This document shows, in pieces, positions 27,383 through 36,427 of a stretch of 64,000 nt of DNA. The notes beneath the pieces are model-generated. The model was not told where the DNA came from. It searched no databases and saw nothing but the letters and a program-made list of their open reading frames with translations. How positions within the stretch are numbered: the stretch's first letter is position 1; each line of letters begins with the position of its first letter. Both the position numbers and the translations under genes were made by a program. Source of the stretch: Flavobacteriales bacterium (lineage in GTDB: Bacteria > Bacteroidota > Bacteroidia > Flavobacteriales > Flavobacteriaceae); assembly GCA_017303755.1 (NCBI GenBank), contig JAFLBS010000005.1:1-64000 (forward strand), in the 5' to 3' direction.

Positions 27383-28664
27383 ACTTATCTCTCAAAAACA
27401 ACAGTACTACAACTAACATAAAAAACTCATACGGAAAAGCGTACTTAGCGTTGGTTCCGTACGTAACAGCACCTTGCAAAATGGCTGATGAATGAATGAA
27501 GGCCAAAAGTATTAGTACAGCGTTGATTTTCTTGTTTTTAATCCAAACGTATAAATAGTAGAAGCTCAACAATAGAAAGATAAATTTTATAATCGACATC
27601 ATAACAATTTGAATGCTGTTAATAATCGAGATAGTAGAATTAAAAGTATCATCTTGAAATTTCATGTACGGTTTCATATCAAAAACTCTCCAGAAATCGA
27701 ACCACGAATGGGTAAGTGTATAATAAAAGTAATCCCCTAAATTGTTGGAAATTGTAGCTTTTGCATAGTTCCCAAATTGATGGGTAACATCGGCAAATTT
27801 TGTGTATTTCGGTGCCAAATGTTGTCCGCCCCAAACCCTCCAAATAGCCATAGATGGATCTTCTCCATTTTTCAACATTTCTTCTCTATACTGCACATAA
27901 GGTTTCATGATGAATTCATATTCTTTTGGGCCTTTTTCAGCAAAATACAAGCAATTTTGAGCCAAATTTAATCCGAAATACGCCGTTGGTTCAAAATAAC
28001 CAATTCTCTCTTCAACAAAGCTACACCAACTAAAATAAGCATATAAAGGCAAAATAAAGAGAATTAATTTTACAGAAACAAACTTTTTCCAAGAGAAATT
28101 TTTAATCAGATATAATGCAAAAATTAAAAAAGGATAAAATATAAAAAACGGTTTCACTAAAATTAGAATTGCCAAAAGAATGCTTAGTATAATCTCAACT
28201 AGAATTTGCTTTTTCTCAAAATAATTATCCATTAAAAAGTATAAAACGATTGAGTTTAACATCAACATAAATGTCTCTGCCAAAATGAAAGTCTCGTAAA
28301 AGAAATTCTGTAAATAAAGCGATGATACTAATGATATAAAAAAAGCAGCTTTAGAAGTAAAATTAAGATTTAACAAGGTTTTAAACCAAAAAACAGCGGT
28401 ACAAATTCCCATTAGCATTTGAACTAAAACTACTACCATTTTATCATGATTTAACAAATAAATTAGATACGGATAACCTGGAGTTCTTTCACCAACAAAA
28501 TCATCAAAATTATCATTAATTAACTCTGTCACAAAATGATTAAAAGCCCAACTATCAGGTGCTTCAGAAAAAGTATTATAACCGATAAAGAACAATAACT
28601 TTGCTATCGTTAGGATCAAAATCAACCCATAAATGTATTTATTATTTAATAAGTGCTGTTTCAT
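27339..28664 (-). CDS. Multi-pass membrane protein, GT39/GT-C-like, paralog A
   Basis: 441 residues from the second in-frame ATG; a start at 28676 is also possible. About ten hydrophobic segments. The first extracytoplasmic loop carries PDSW and, after it, RTPGYPYLIYLL, similar to the loop of polyprenyl-phosphate-sugar-dependent GT-C enzymes (PMT/ArnT-like). Later landmarks are FILAETFML, YFGLNLAQNC and a C-terminal TYGTNAKYAFPYEFF. It is clearly a paralog of the gene directly upstream (28642-29922), with the same landmarks in the same order. Predicted to transfer a sugar from a lipid-phosphate donor at the periplasmic face. The function is inferred only from topology and motifs. Confidence 0.7.
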   Translation of the reverse strand: MKQHLLNNKYIYGLILILTIAKLLFFIGYNTFSEAPDSWAFNHFVTELINDNFDDFVGERTPGYPYLIYLLNHDKMVVVLVQMLMGICTAVFWFKTLLNLNFTSKAAFFISLVSSLYLQNFFYETFILAETFMLMLNSIVLYFLMDNYFEKKQILVEIILSILLAILILVKPFFIFYPFLIFALYLIKNFSWKKFVSVKLILFILPLYAYFSWCSFVEERIGYFEPTAYFGLNLAQNCLYFAEKGPKEYEFIMKPYVQYREEMLKNGEDPSMAIWRVWGGQHLAPKYTKFADVTHQFGNYAKATISNNLGDYFYYTLTHSWFDFWRVFDMKPYMKFQDDTFNSTISIINSIQIVMMSIIKFIFLLLSFYYLYVWIKNKKINAVLILLAFIHSSAILQGAVTYGTNAKYAFPYEFFMLVVVLLFLRDKFNWFSKPQHIPQPA

Positions 28665-29922
28665 TTTTTGATGCAAAAAAATTGTTTTTTATGAATAGTA
28701 AAACTATGGTTATCATGATAAATTCTAATGGAAAACTATACCGAGCATTAGAACCATAAGCGACTAGAGCTTGTAAAATTCCTGGAGCGAGTACAAGTAA
28801 AATCAATACTAATTCAACCGTGAAAAGTTTATTTTTTAAAAATTTAAACCCGTAAACTGGAATCAAAAATAAAAAAATGGTTTTTAGTATTCGCAAAAAC
28901 AAAGCTTCTATTTTCCACAGATAATTTAGAAAAACGTTTTTCTCTATTGAATTTGGACGCACAGATTCAACATTCCAAAATTCTTTAAAAGAGAGAAAAA
29001 CAACTTGTTTGATGTACAATCCAAAATTGTTTTTTATGGTGGCATCAGCACATTTCCCAAATTCATTGGATAATTGAGGAAAACTCATTTTTTTATAGTC
29101 AAAATCGCCATTATCAACAGCATACCAAATACACATCGGATTCCCAAGTCCGTTAACATTATGCAACTTTCTTTGCTTTAAATAAGGTTCCTTAATCCAA
29201 TTGTATTCAACAGGCGCTTTTTCAATAAAATTGACACAATTCTGAATTTTATTCAATCCAAAATAAGTGGATGAAACAAAATAGCCTGTATTTAAAAAAT
29301 TAACATAAGACCAAGAAAAAAAAGCAATCAAAGGCAAAATGAGTAGTATCATTTTGGTCTTAAGAAATGATCTCCAATTATAACTTGTATACCCAAAATA
29401 TAGTAAAATTATAAATGGCAAATAAATGTAGAACGGTTTTAAAAGCACCAAGAAGGTCAAACAAAATGCAGCATAGAGCACTTTACTTTTAACGATATAA
29501 AAAACTAATAAAGTAACTAGGAATAGATTAACCGTTTCTATCAGCATTGTATTTTCATACGCTAAAACTTGGAGAAATGAGCTAAAAAATAAGGATACAA
29601 AAATGGATATGGGAATTGCAAACTTAAAATGTCTCAAAATTTTATACCACAAAATGCTTGAGATGATTCCTATTAGTGATTGAAAAATGACAAGTGTTAC
29701 TATTGAGTTACCCAATAAAGCTAAAATCAACGGATAACCTGGTGCACGACCTCCGAAATAACCCACAATCGAACCTGATGCAATCAGTTGTGCGAGTTCC
29801 AAATAAGTTGCACTATCATTTCGAATTATAATTTCGCCATTGAAAAGATAAAAACTGATTCTCAAAATTAGCCCAACAAAAGCTATAAAAAGAATGGGAT
29901 GACTTTTCAAAAATTTAATCAT
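28642..29922 (-). CDS. Multi-pass membrane protein, GT39/GT-C-like, paralog B
   Basis: 426 residues. About ten hydrophobic segments. Shared landmarks with paralog A: GRAPGYPLILALL, MLIETVNLF, TYFGLNKIQNC, EFGKCADATIKNN and AYGSNARYSFPLEF. Acidic residues in the first loop (RNDSATY) could play the role of the catalytic Asp of GT-C enzymes. It overlaps paralog A at its 3' end and the ALG5-like gene by 8 bp at its 5' end, so these are translationally coupled. The ALG5-like product would make the lipid-phosphate sugar donor, which supports a GT-C role. The acceptor is unknown. Confidence 0.7.
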   Translation of the reverse strand: MIKFLKSHPILFIAFVGLILRISFYLFNGEIIIRNDSATYLELAQLIASGSIVGYFGGRAPGYPLILALLGNSIVTLVIFQSLIGIISSILWYKILRHFKFAIPISIFVSLFFSSFLQVLAYENTMLIETVNLFLVTLLVFYIVKSKVLYAAFCLTFLVLLKPFYIYLPFIILLYFGYTSYNWRSFLKTKMILLILPLIAFFSWSYVNFLNTGYFVSSTYFGLNKIQNCVNFIEKAPVEYNWIKEPYLKQRKLHNVNGLGNPMCIWYAVDNGDFDYKKMSFPQLSNEFGKCADATIKNNFGLYIKQVVFLSFKEFWNVESVRPNSIEKNVFLNYLWKIEALFLRILKTIFLFLIPVYGFKFLKNKLFTVELVLILLVLAPGILQALVAYGSNARYSFPLEFIMITIVLLFIKNNFFASKNETALIK

Positions 29923-30628
29923 ACTTTCTGTAAATTTTTAAAAGTTGAAAAGGAAAACTAAGAAATTCAGAAAACTTAATTTTAGATTTCCCCACTTCTT
30001 CCCATTGTTCTAATGGAATTTCTTTAACAACATCATTTAAATCATGTGTTTTTTGAAGACGTTTCAGTAATTCAACATCAAAAAGCCATCGCGATACAAA
30101 AGGCTCTTCAAATAGCTTCTTTGCAATTTTATAATCGATTACTTTTGCTCCGCATTGTGTATCATAAACGGCTACTTTTAAAACAAACTGACTCACTATT
30201 GTTGCAAAAACTCGTCCAAAATAATGTCTTTTTAACGACCTTTTTACGCCATTTCCAATCAATTTAATTCGAGCTCCCATGACTATTTTCAAATTCAAGT
30301 TTTGAGCTGAAAACTGAATCAATCGATCCAATTCTGAGAAAGGAGTTGCCAAATCGGCGTCTAAATAGGATATGAAATCAACATCAGTAATTGATAGTAC
30401 AGCCGAACGAATGGCTTCTGCTTTACCCACATTTTTATTTAATTTCAGAATGGCAACATTAGAAAATCTGGATTCGAACTCTTCTAAAATAGCAACCGTA
30501 TTGTCTGAACTTCCATCGTCAACTAATAAAAAATCATAATATTGAAATGCACTAAAAATTTGATTAAAGTGTTCACTATTTATTCTTTTTCCTTCGTTGT
30601 AAAACGGAATTACGATTGCGACTTTCAT
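29915..30628 (-). CDS. Polyprenyl-phosphate glycosyltransferase, ALG5/DPM1-like (GT2)
   Basis: 237 residues. GT2 fold with VAIVIPFYNEG, LVDDGSSDNT, NVGKAEAIR and the metal-binding SYLDADLATP. DTQCGAKVI and SRWLFDVELL are characteristic of dolichyl-phosphate beta-glucosyltransferase relatives. There is no C-terminal membrane domain. Predicted to transfer a hexose from UDP- or GDP-sugar to undecaprenyl phosphate on the cytoplasmic face. The product would feed the two GT-C-like proteins encoded immediately downstream. It overlaps the flippase gene by 4 bp (ATGA type), indicating coupling. Confidence 0.88.
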   Translation of the reverse strand: MKVAIVIPFYNEGKRINSEHFNQIFSAFQYYDFLLVDDGSSDNTVAILEEFESRFSNVAILKLNKNVGKAEAIRSAVLSITDVDFISYLDADLATPFSELDRLIQFSAQNLNLKIVMGARIKLIGNGVKRSLKRHYFGRVFATIVSQFVLKVAVYDTQCGAKVIDYKIAKKLFEEPFVSRWLFDVELLKRLQKTHDLNDVVKEIPLEQWEEVGKSKIKFSEFLSFPFQLLKIYRKYD

Positions 30629-31893
30629 CTAACTGTTTTTCTAAAATAAATTATTAAAACTATAAGATAAGCGAAATAGGTAAAAGCATGAGCCTTAACA
30701 ATTCCGTTAATTCCAATAGCATGCAACATCCAATTGGACGAAAAATACAAAATAAATAATGAAACTATCTCGGTTACAATAAATGCTTTTGTTAACTTCT
30801 TAGCAATTAAAATAGTTCCGAAAATTAAGGAAATTGATTTAAATAAATCGCCTATTAATTGCCATAGAAACAAACTCTCCATGGATTCAAACTCGGAAGA
30901 AAACAAAACTTGAATAATTAATTTTCTCAAAAAATAAATGGCTATCAAACCCAAAGCAAAAATGGGAACGATTGTTTTTAGATAATTGGAAATAATTGAT
31001 TTTATATTCGAATTGATTTCTGCTAATTTCGGGTAAAAATAAATGGTTACTATAGAGGATACAAACAATAAATAATAAGAAGAAATCCGTTGCAAACCTT
31101 CATAGATTCCCGCATTTTTTAAACCTGAAACTTCAATTATATTGGTTCGAATTTTTAAGATTACAAATGATCCTATTACACCCGAAACTAAAGCCATCAA
31201 CACATATTCCGATGCGTTTTTGATGATCTGAAAATCTAAAAATTGAGGAGAAAAAACATCCGAAAAAGAAATGCTATTTTTGAGATAAAAAAGACTGACA
31301 AAAAACACAAAAACGGGTGCTAAAATTAAAGAAATTAAAGCGCCAATTGTACCGTAGAAATAAATCAGAAAAACTGAAAACAGTAACGCAATGCTGCTTG
31401 AAATTAACTGAATGTAAATTACTTTTTTGTATTCTTTTAAACCATTAATAACTGAAATGCAAAATGTTGAAAAAACATATAATGGAAATAAAATGGCCAA
31501 AACATAAAATACAAAGCTGTAGAGTTCAGAATGATGAAAAATTTGTTTCGACAGGTAATTTGCGCCAAAAATCAAAGCTAAACTAATGACAATTGCCGAA
31601 ACCAACAATGTTAATCCAAATGTAGTAAGAACTGCTTTTAATTTTGATTTATCGTTTTGATATTCAGAAACATACCTCACAACTGCATTTTGAATTCCGA
31701 GTAAGGAAAAATTCTCAATTATGTTTAAAAATGCCCTGAAATTTCCAACATACGCCATGCCGTTTGCTCCCACAAAAATGGCTAATGCTTTTGAAGTGAT
31801 GAAACCAAAAATCAATTTCAACAGTATGTGAATGCTATTCAAAGAAGTAATTTTGAATAAAGGCTGTTGAACTATTTTTTTAATTTCTGACAA
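30625..31893 (-). CDS. O-antigen/polysaccharide flippase, Wzx-like
   Basis: 422 residues, about twelve hydrophobic segments. MATE/MOP-like arrangement with the N-terminal FGFITSKALAIFVGANGMAYVGNF and the following QNAVVRYVSEYQ, which resemble O-antigen translocases of the WzxE type. It would flip undecaprenyl-pyrophosphate-linked oligosaccharide units across the inner membrane. No Wzy polymerase or Wzz chain-length protein was recognised in the window; one of the GT-C-like proteins could be mistaken for Wzy, so that is an alternative for them. Its start codon abuts the aminotransferase stop. Confidence 0.88.
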   Translation of the reverse strand: MSEIKKIVQQPLFKITSLNSIHILLKLIFGFITSKALAIFVGANGMAYVGNFRAFLNIIENFSLLGIQNAVVRYVSEYQNDKSKLKAVLTTFGLTLLVSAIVISLALIFGANYLSKQIFHHSELYSFVFYVLAILFPLYVFSTFCISVINGLKEYKKVIYIQLISSSIALLFSVFLIYFYGTIGALISLILAPVFVFFVSLFYLKNSISFSDVFSPQFLDFQIIKNASEYVLMALVSGVIGSFVILKIRTNIIEVSGLKNAGIYEGLQRISSYYLLFVSSIVTIYFYPKLAEINSNIKSIISNYLKTIVPIFALGLIAIYFLRKLIIQVLFSSEFESMESLFLWQLIGDLFKSISLIFGTILIAKKLTKAFIVTEIVSLFILYFSSNWMLHAIGINGIVKAHAFTYFAYLIVLIIYFRKTVR

Positions 31894-32973
31894 TTAATAG
31901 TTGTTTAATGTGGAAATAATATGCGAAACTTCGTCTTGATTTAAAACAGCGCTCATAGGCAAACTCAACACCTCATCGTGAATCATTTCTGTGATTGGAA
32001 AAGATAGTGAATTCCAATTTTTCAATGCTTTTTGTTTGTGCGGAGCAACCGGATAATGAATTAGTGTTTCAATATTGTTTTTCAACAAATAATCGTGTAA
32101 CTCATTCCTATTTTTGGTTCGAATGACAAACAAGTGAAACACATGATTGGAAGAAAAATCCCAATAAGGCAACACAATTTTATCATTCTTTATCTTGGTC
32201 AAATATTGAGTTGCGATTTTTTTTCTCACGTTGTTTTCTGAATCAAGATAGGGCAATTTTACGTTTAAAAAAGCCGCTTGTAATTCATCCAAACGCGAAT
32301 TATAACCTATATAATCATTGTGATATTTTTTCTCAGAACCATAATTACGTAATGAAAAAAGTAATTTTGCTAGATTGTCGTCGTTGGTTGTAATGGCACC
32401 ACCATCGCCCAAAGCACCTAAATTTTTAGCTGGATAAAAACTAAAAGCACGAGTATGATTTCCAACAAATTCTAGTCCGTGAGTCTGTGCTGCATCTTCA
32501 ACAATAAGTAAATTATGTTTGAAACCGATTTCCATTATCGCCTCCATATCCGCCAATTGACCGTACAAATGAACTACTAAAATTCCTTTCGTTTTGGGCG
32601 TTATTTTTTCTTCGATTAATTTAGGATTGATGTTGTACGTTTGCTCATCGGGTTCAACCAAAACCGGAACCAAATCAGCTTGCAAAATGGCTAAAATTGA
32701 AGCAATATAGGTATTGGCAGGAACAATAATTCCATCGCCTTTTTGTAGTTTTCCTAATTGAATGTACGCTTTAAAAATTAGAACCAAAGCATCCAAACCA
32801 TTACCAACTCCGATGCAATAGTTACTTTTAGTATAGCGTGCAAAATTAGTTTCAAAAGTTTTGACTTCATCTCCCAAAATAAGCCAACCTCTATCTAAAA
32901 CTGCTTTCAACTTGTCTTGAAATTGTTGTTGATACTGAGCATTTATTTTTTGTAAATCGAGAAATTTTACCAT
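31894..32973 (-). CDS. DegT/DnrJ/EryC1-family sugar aminotransferase
   Basis: 359 residues from the ATG at 32973 (MVKFLDLQKI); the longer frame starts at a TTG two codons upstream. PLP-dependent fold type I. CIGVGNGLDAL is the cofactor phosphate loop, VEDAAQTHG holds the Asp that pairs with the pyridine ring, and FSFYPAKNLGALGDGG holds the Schiff-base Lys. With the FdtA-type isomerase it would make dTDP-3-amino-3,6-dideoxyhexose, so an FdtB/QdtB role is likely. Its start nearly overlaps the stop of the FemAB-like gene. Confidence 0.9.
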   Translation of the reverse strand: MVKFLDLQKINAQYQQQFQDKLKAVLDRGWLILGDEVKTFETNFARYTKSNYCIGVGNGLDALVLIFKAYIQLGKLQKGDGIIVPANTYIASILAILQADLVPVLVEPDEQTYNINPKLIEEKITPKTKGILVVHLYGQLADMEAIMEIGFKHNLLIVEDAAQTHGLEFVGNHTRAFSFYPAKNLGALGDGGAITTNDDNLAKLLFSLRNYGSEKKYHNDYIGYNSRLDELQAAFLNVKLPYLDSENNVRKKIATQYLTKIKNDKIVLPYWDFSSNHVFHLFVIRTKNRNELHDYLLKNNIETLIHYPVAPHKQKALKNWNSLSFPITEMIHDEVLSLPMSAVLNQDEVSHIISTLNNY

Positions 32974-32975
32974 AA

Positions 32976-33947
32976 TCAAATCGATTCTAATTTAGTGTAA
33001 TTGGAAGTTGTAAATCGAAGAAAACTTTGAACCGTAGTCTTTGCACCAAAACTTTCTTTCCAATACGCCAATCCTTCGTTCAATTGCAGACCGTTATTTT
33101 CAGACGAACTTCCAAAACTAACATAGCGTTTGGATGAAAACTTCTGAATAATAAAATCAAACAAAACATCTAAAGCAGCCGTTTCATTTCTGTCATTTCC
33201 GCCCGAACTGTATTGAAAATGAGCGACATTATCGGTTAAAAACATAACAACTCCCGCTTTTAAATCGCCTTCTTGATACGCATTAAAAAGTTGAATTTGA
33301 TTGGGGAAAAAATCGGCTAATTTTTGTATCTCATCTAATGTATGAACGGGTGTGACTTGAAAACGTTCTTTCAAATTTGGCGTCAAGATTTCATTCCAAA
33401 AGCCTTTATAATTTTGATCTTGCCTGATTTCAATATTCAATTCACTGGCAATTTTCAATGCTCTTTTTCTATTTCTATTGGGATGATACTCTTGATTCAT
33501 ATCAATTGCCAAATAAACATCGGTTCTAAAACAATTGGCTTGCATCAAAAAAGACAGATAATCCATCTCATCGGCAATAGTTGTGTTGTACAATTTGGGC
33601 AAAAGTTTACACTCGAGCGTCAAAATAGTTTGTTCATTCAAAAAGACCATCAACTCCTTAAAAATAGTAATGTATTCTTTTATTCGAACATCTTCATTAG
33701 TTACTAACGTTCCGTAGCTCAATCCTTGATGCGAATAAACCGTATCTCCTACTCTATTAGCTGGTAAAACAGCAACTAATTTTTTATTGTCAAAAACCAT
33801 CAACGAATAATCATCAAAACGATCTTTGTGGTATTCCATAAAATTACGGTGAAACAAAAATGTAGCGTTTTTTGCCTTCGAAATAAAGTCATTCCAAAGC
33901 GCAAAATCTTCATTTTGATAGAGCCTAATTTGATATTGTTTCACCAT
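32976..33947 (-). CDS. FemAB/GNAT-like acyltransferase
   Basis: 323 residues from the ATG at 33947 (a GTG lies one codon upstream). It resembles the FemAB-type double-GNAT proteins that Bacteroidetes carry next to fdtA and fdtB: N-terminal NATFLFHRNFMEYH, the central NRKRALKIA, and the C-terminal QYSSGGNDRNET, VSFGSSSE and FGAKTTVQ. By context it may N-acylate the amino sugar made by the isomerase-aminotransferase pair; transfer of an amino acid is also possible for this fold. It is the first gene of the minus-strand operon that continues to paralog A at 27339. Confidence 0.7.
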   Translation of the reverse strand: MVKQYQIRLYQNEDFALWNDFISKAKNATFLFHRNFMEYHKDRFDDYSLMVFDNKKLVAVLPANRVGDTVYSHQGLSYGTLVTNEDVRIKEYITIFKELMVFLNEQTILTLECKLLPKLYNTTIADEMDYLSFLMQANCFRTDVYLAIDMNQEYHPNRNRKRALKIASELNIEIRQDQNYKGFWNEILTPNLKERFQVTPVHTLDEIQKLADFFPNQIQLFNAYQEGDLKAGVVMFLTDNVAHFQYSSGGNDRNETAALDVLFDFIIQKFSSKRYVSFGSSSENNGLQLNEGLAYWKESFGAKTTVQSFLRFTTSNYTKLESI

Positions 33948-34021
33948 CACGTTTTAACTTCGGAAAATTACATAATTATTTTAACCTAATCATTAGTTCG
34001 AAAAAAATTGCTCATCAAAAA

Positions 34022-34029
34022 TAAATTTG
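34022..34029 (+). promoter_or_regulatory. -7 element of the secreted protein gene at 34060
   Basis: TAAATTTG matches TAnnTTTG. A weak TTCG lies about 21 bases upstream. The GTG start is 31 bases downstream. Confidence 0.45.
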
Positions 34030-34059
34030 TATTTTTAGGCTTATTATCAACCTTTTGCT

Positions 34060-36414
34060 GTGAAAATAAAACTCCGTATTTTCCTTTTTAGTATAGTTAT
34101 CTTCGGATTTTGCTCAGTTTATGGGCAAAATGTTTCATTGTACAGTCAGTTTAACGGAAAGTACGATTTTGTTTTTGTTGGCAACACCATGAACTTAGGT
34201 GAAAATAATAGTACTGCTGGATGTAGCGATTTATTATTGACTTCATCATCGGCTAATTTAAATTTGAGTGCTGGCCAAACTATCAGTGGTGTTTATTTAT
34301 ATTGGGCTGGTTCTGGTTTAGGCGATTTTGATGTTAAACTAAACGGAACTTCGATTACAGCTGAACGAACATTCACCAACGTTAGTGTAACTTCTGGATT
34401 GAATTATTTTAGTGCGTTTGCCAATGTCACCAATTTAGTATCTACAACTGGAAATGGCACGTATACCTTATCAGAATTTGACATTTCGTCAACTTTAAAT
34501 ACGATTCCAGGTTACTGCAACAACAGAACCAATTTTGCGGGTTGGTCATTAGTTGTGATATACAATGACCCGAGTTTACCGCTGAATCAAATCAATATTT
34601 ACGATGGTTTACAGAGTATTCCTAATACATTATCCATAACATTAACGAGTTTAAATGTCATCAATACGGCGGGAGCGGAAATTGGTTTTATTGCTTGGGA
34701 AGGCGACAGTAATTTGGCTGTTAATGAAACACTGCGATTGAACGGAATCACTTTGAGTAATCCGCCGCTAAATCCAGCCAATAACGCCTTTAACGGAACC
34801 AATAGTTTTACTAACAGTGGTAATTTATACAACATGGATTTGGATGTGTACAACATTCAAAACAACATAACGGTGGGAAATACATCGGCATTAATAGAGC
34901 TCACGTCTGGCCAAGATGTGGTATTGATGAATTGCGTTGTAACCAAACTCAACAGTCAATTACCCGATGCGACAATCACCATTGACGAAGTGGAACAAGA
35001 ATGCAATTCGAGAAACATTGTCGTTGATTACACCGTATACAATGTAAATTCTACAGATGTTTTACCTGGCGGAGTTCCGATAGCCATTTATGCCAATGGA
35101 ACTTTTATTCAATATACTGAAACATTGGCTCCCATTGCCATTGGTGGTTCGGAAAGTGGACAAATTTCATTAACGATTCCGAATTCTATTTCAAATAATT
35201 TCACATTGCAATTTGTGGTAGATGATACCGGAAATGGAACCGGAATTGTACAAGAAACCAATGAAAACAACAACAGTGATTCTGAATTGATTTCGCTCTG
35301 GGTTTCGCCCTTATTCAACCCTTTGCAAGACTTATTTGAATGTGTTGATGTGTTGGTAAATGTGCCGTTTGATTTCTCCAATTATGCAACAACTGTATTA
35401 GTCAATCCTACCGATACGGTACAATTCTTTAACAGTTATAATGACGCATTTGACAATATAAATCCGATTTTGAATCCGAGTAATTTTATTGTTAACGCAA
35501 ACACAACAACCATTTTCATCCGAATTGACAATGACCATTGTTTCAGCATTACTTCGTTTGATATTAATTTGATTTTATTCCCTGATTTCAATGAATTGGA
35601 CGATTTGTTTACGTGCCGAATTGATGCAAATTCTTCTTTTGATTTTTCCAATTATGCTGATTTGGCGAATGTTAATTCAACTGATGTAGTAACTTTTCAT
35701 GAATCTTCAGAAGATGCTACAAACAATAGTAATCCCATTACAAATACAACTACTTATATTCCTACTTCAACTCCAAAAGAAATTTTTGTTCGTATAGACA
35801 ATGGATTTTGCAATAGTGTAACTTCGTTCTTTTTGGATTATTACGAATTACCCCAATTCAATCCTCTTGAAAATTTGTTGGTGTGCAACGAAGGCTATAC
35901 TCAAGGAACATTTGATTTTTCAAATTATGAAAATGAGGTAAAAACAAATCCAGATGATAATGCCTCCTTTTATACAACTTTAGAAGATGCACAAAATGAA
36001 ACCAACGAAATTGTAAACATTTCATCATTTGTTGCCGAAACTACACCAAAAGAGATTTTTGTTCGTGTTGAAAATGAAAATTGCTTTACTACCACTTCAT
36101 TTCTATTGACTACTGAAAATTGTCCTCCGATAGTTTACAATTATGTTTCTGCCAATAACGACGGTTACAACGAAACCTTTTTTATTGAAGGATTACGCAA
36201 TGTTTTCCTAGATTTCGAATTACTGATTTTCAATCGTTGGGGAAGATTGGTTTGGACAGGCGATAATAATGCACCTGATTGGGATGGATTTGTTACCAAA
36301 GGAATCTTATTAAATGATGCAAGTTCACCAAAAAGTACTTTTTACTACATTTTGTATCTCAACGACGAGAATTATCCTGAGCCTTTACAAGGTTATCTTT
36401 ATTTTACAAAATGA
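34060..36414 (+). CDS. Secreted protein with type B type IX secretion C-terminal domain
   Basis: 784 residues, GTG start. Signal peptide MKIKLRIFLFSIVIFGFCSV, then YGQN. The first 330 residues form a beta-rich domain with YLYWAGSG and NFAGWSLVVIY. A CARDB-like segment (EQECNSRNIVVDYTVYN) follows. Then come three repeats (about 415-690), each with a LFxC segment, FDFSNY and IFVRIDN. The C-terminal 95 residues (SANNDGYNETFFIEGL, FELLIFNRWGRLVW, PDWDG, FYYILYLND) are a typical type B secretion/gliding C-terminal domain, so the protein is exported by the type IX system to the surface or medium. Likely adhesin. It stands alone between the glycan locus and the RDD gene. Confidence 0.9.
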   Translation: MKIKLRIFLFSIVIFGFCSVYGQNVSLYSQFNGKYDFVFVGNTMNLGENNSTAGCSDLLLTSSSANLNLSAGQTISGVYLYWAGSGLGDFDVKLNGTSITAERTFTNVSVTSGLNYFSAFANVTNLVSTTGNGTYTLSEFDISSTLNTIPGYCNNRTNFAGWSLVVIYNDPSLPLNQINIYDGLQSIPNTLSITLTSLNVINTAGAEIGFIAWEGDSNLAVNETLRLNGITLSNPPLNPANNAFNGTNSFTNSGNLYNMDLDVYNIQNNITVGNTSALIELTSGQDVVLMNCVVTKLNSQLPDATITIDEVEQECNSRNIVVDYTVYNVNSTDVLPGGVPIAIYANGTFIQYTETLAPIAIGGSESGQISLTIPNSISNNFTLQFVVDDTGNGTGIVQETNENNNSDSELISLWVSPLFNPLQDLFECVDVLVNVPFDFSNYATTVLVNPTDTVQFFNSYNDAFDNINPILNPSNFIVNANTTTIFIRIDNDHCFSITSFDINLILFPDFNELDDLFTCRIDANSSFDFSNYADLANVNSTDVVTFHESSEDATNNSNPITNTTTYIPTSTPKEIFVRIDNGFCNSVTSFFLDYYELPQFNPLENLLVCNEGYTQGTFDFSNYENEVKTNPDDNASFYTTLEDAQNETNEIVNISSFVAETTPKEIFVRVENENCFTTTSFLLTTENCPPIVYNYVSANNDGYNETFFIEGLRNVFLDFELLIFNRWGRLVWTGDNNAPDWDGFVTKGILLNDASSPKSTFYYILYLNDENYPEPLQGYLYFTK

Positions 36415-36427
36415 TAAGTCTAAAAAA

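Noticed and set aside
27339-29922. Wzy O-antigen polymerases
   Set aside because: Considered because the genes sit with a Wzx flippase. The first-loop motif, RTPGYP/RAPGYP, and the coupled ALG5-like gene fit GT-C enzymes better. Not excluded.
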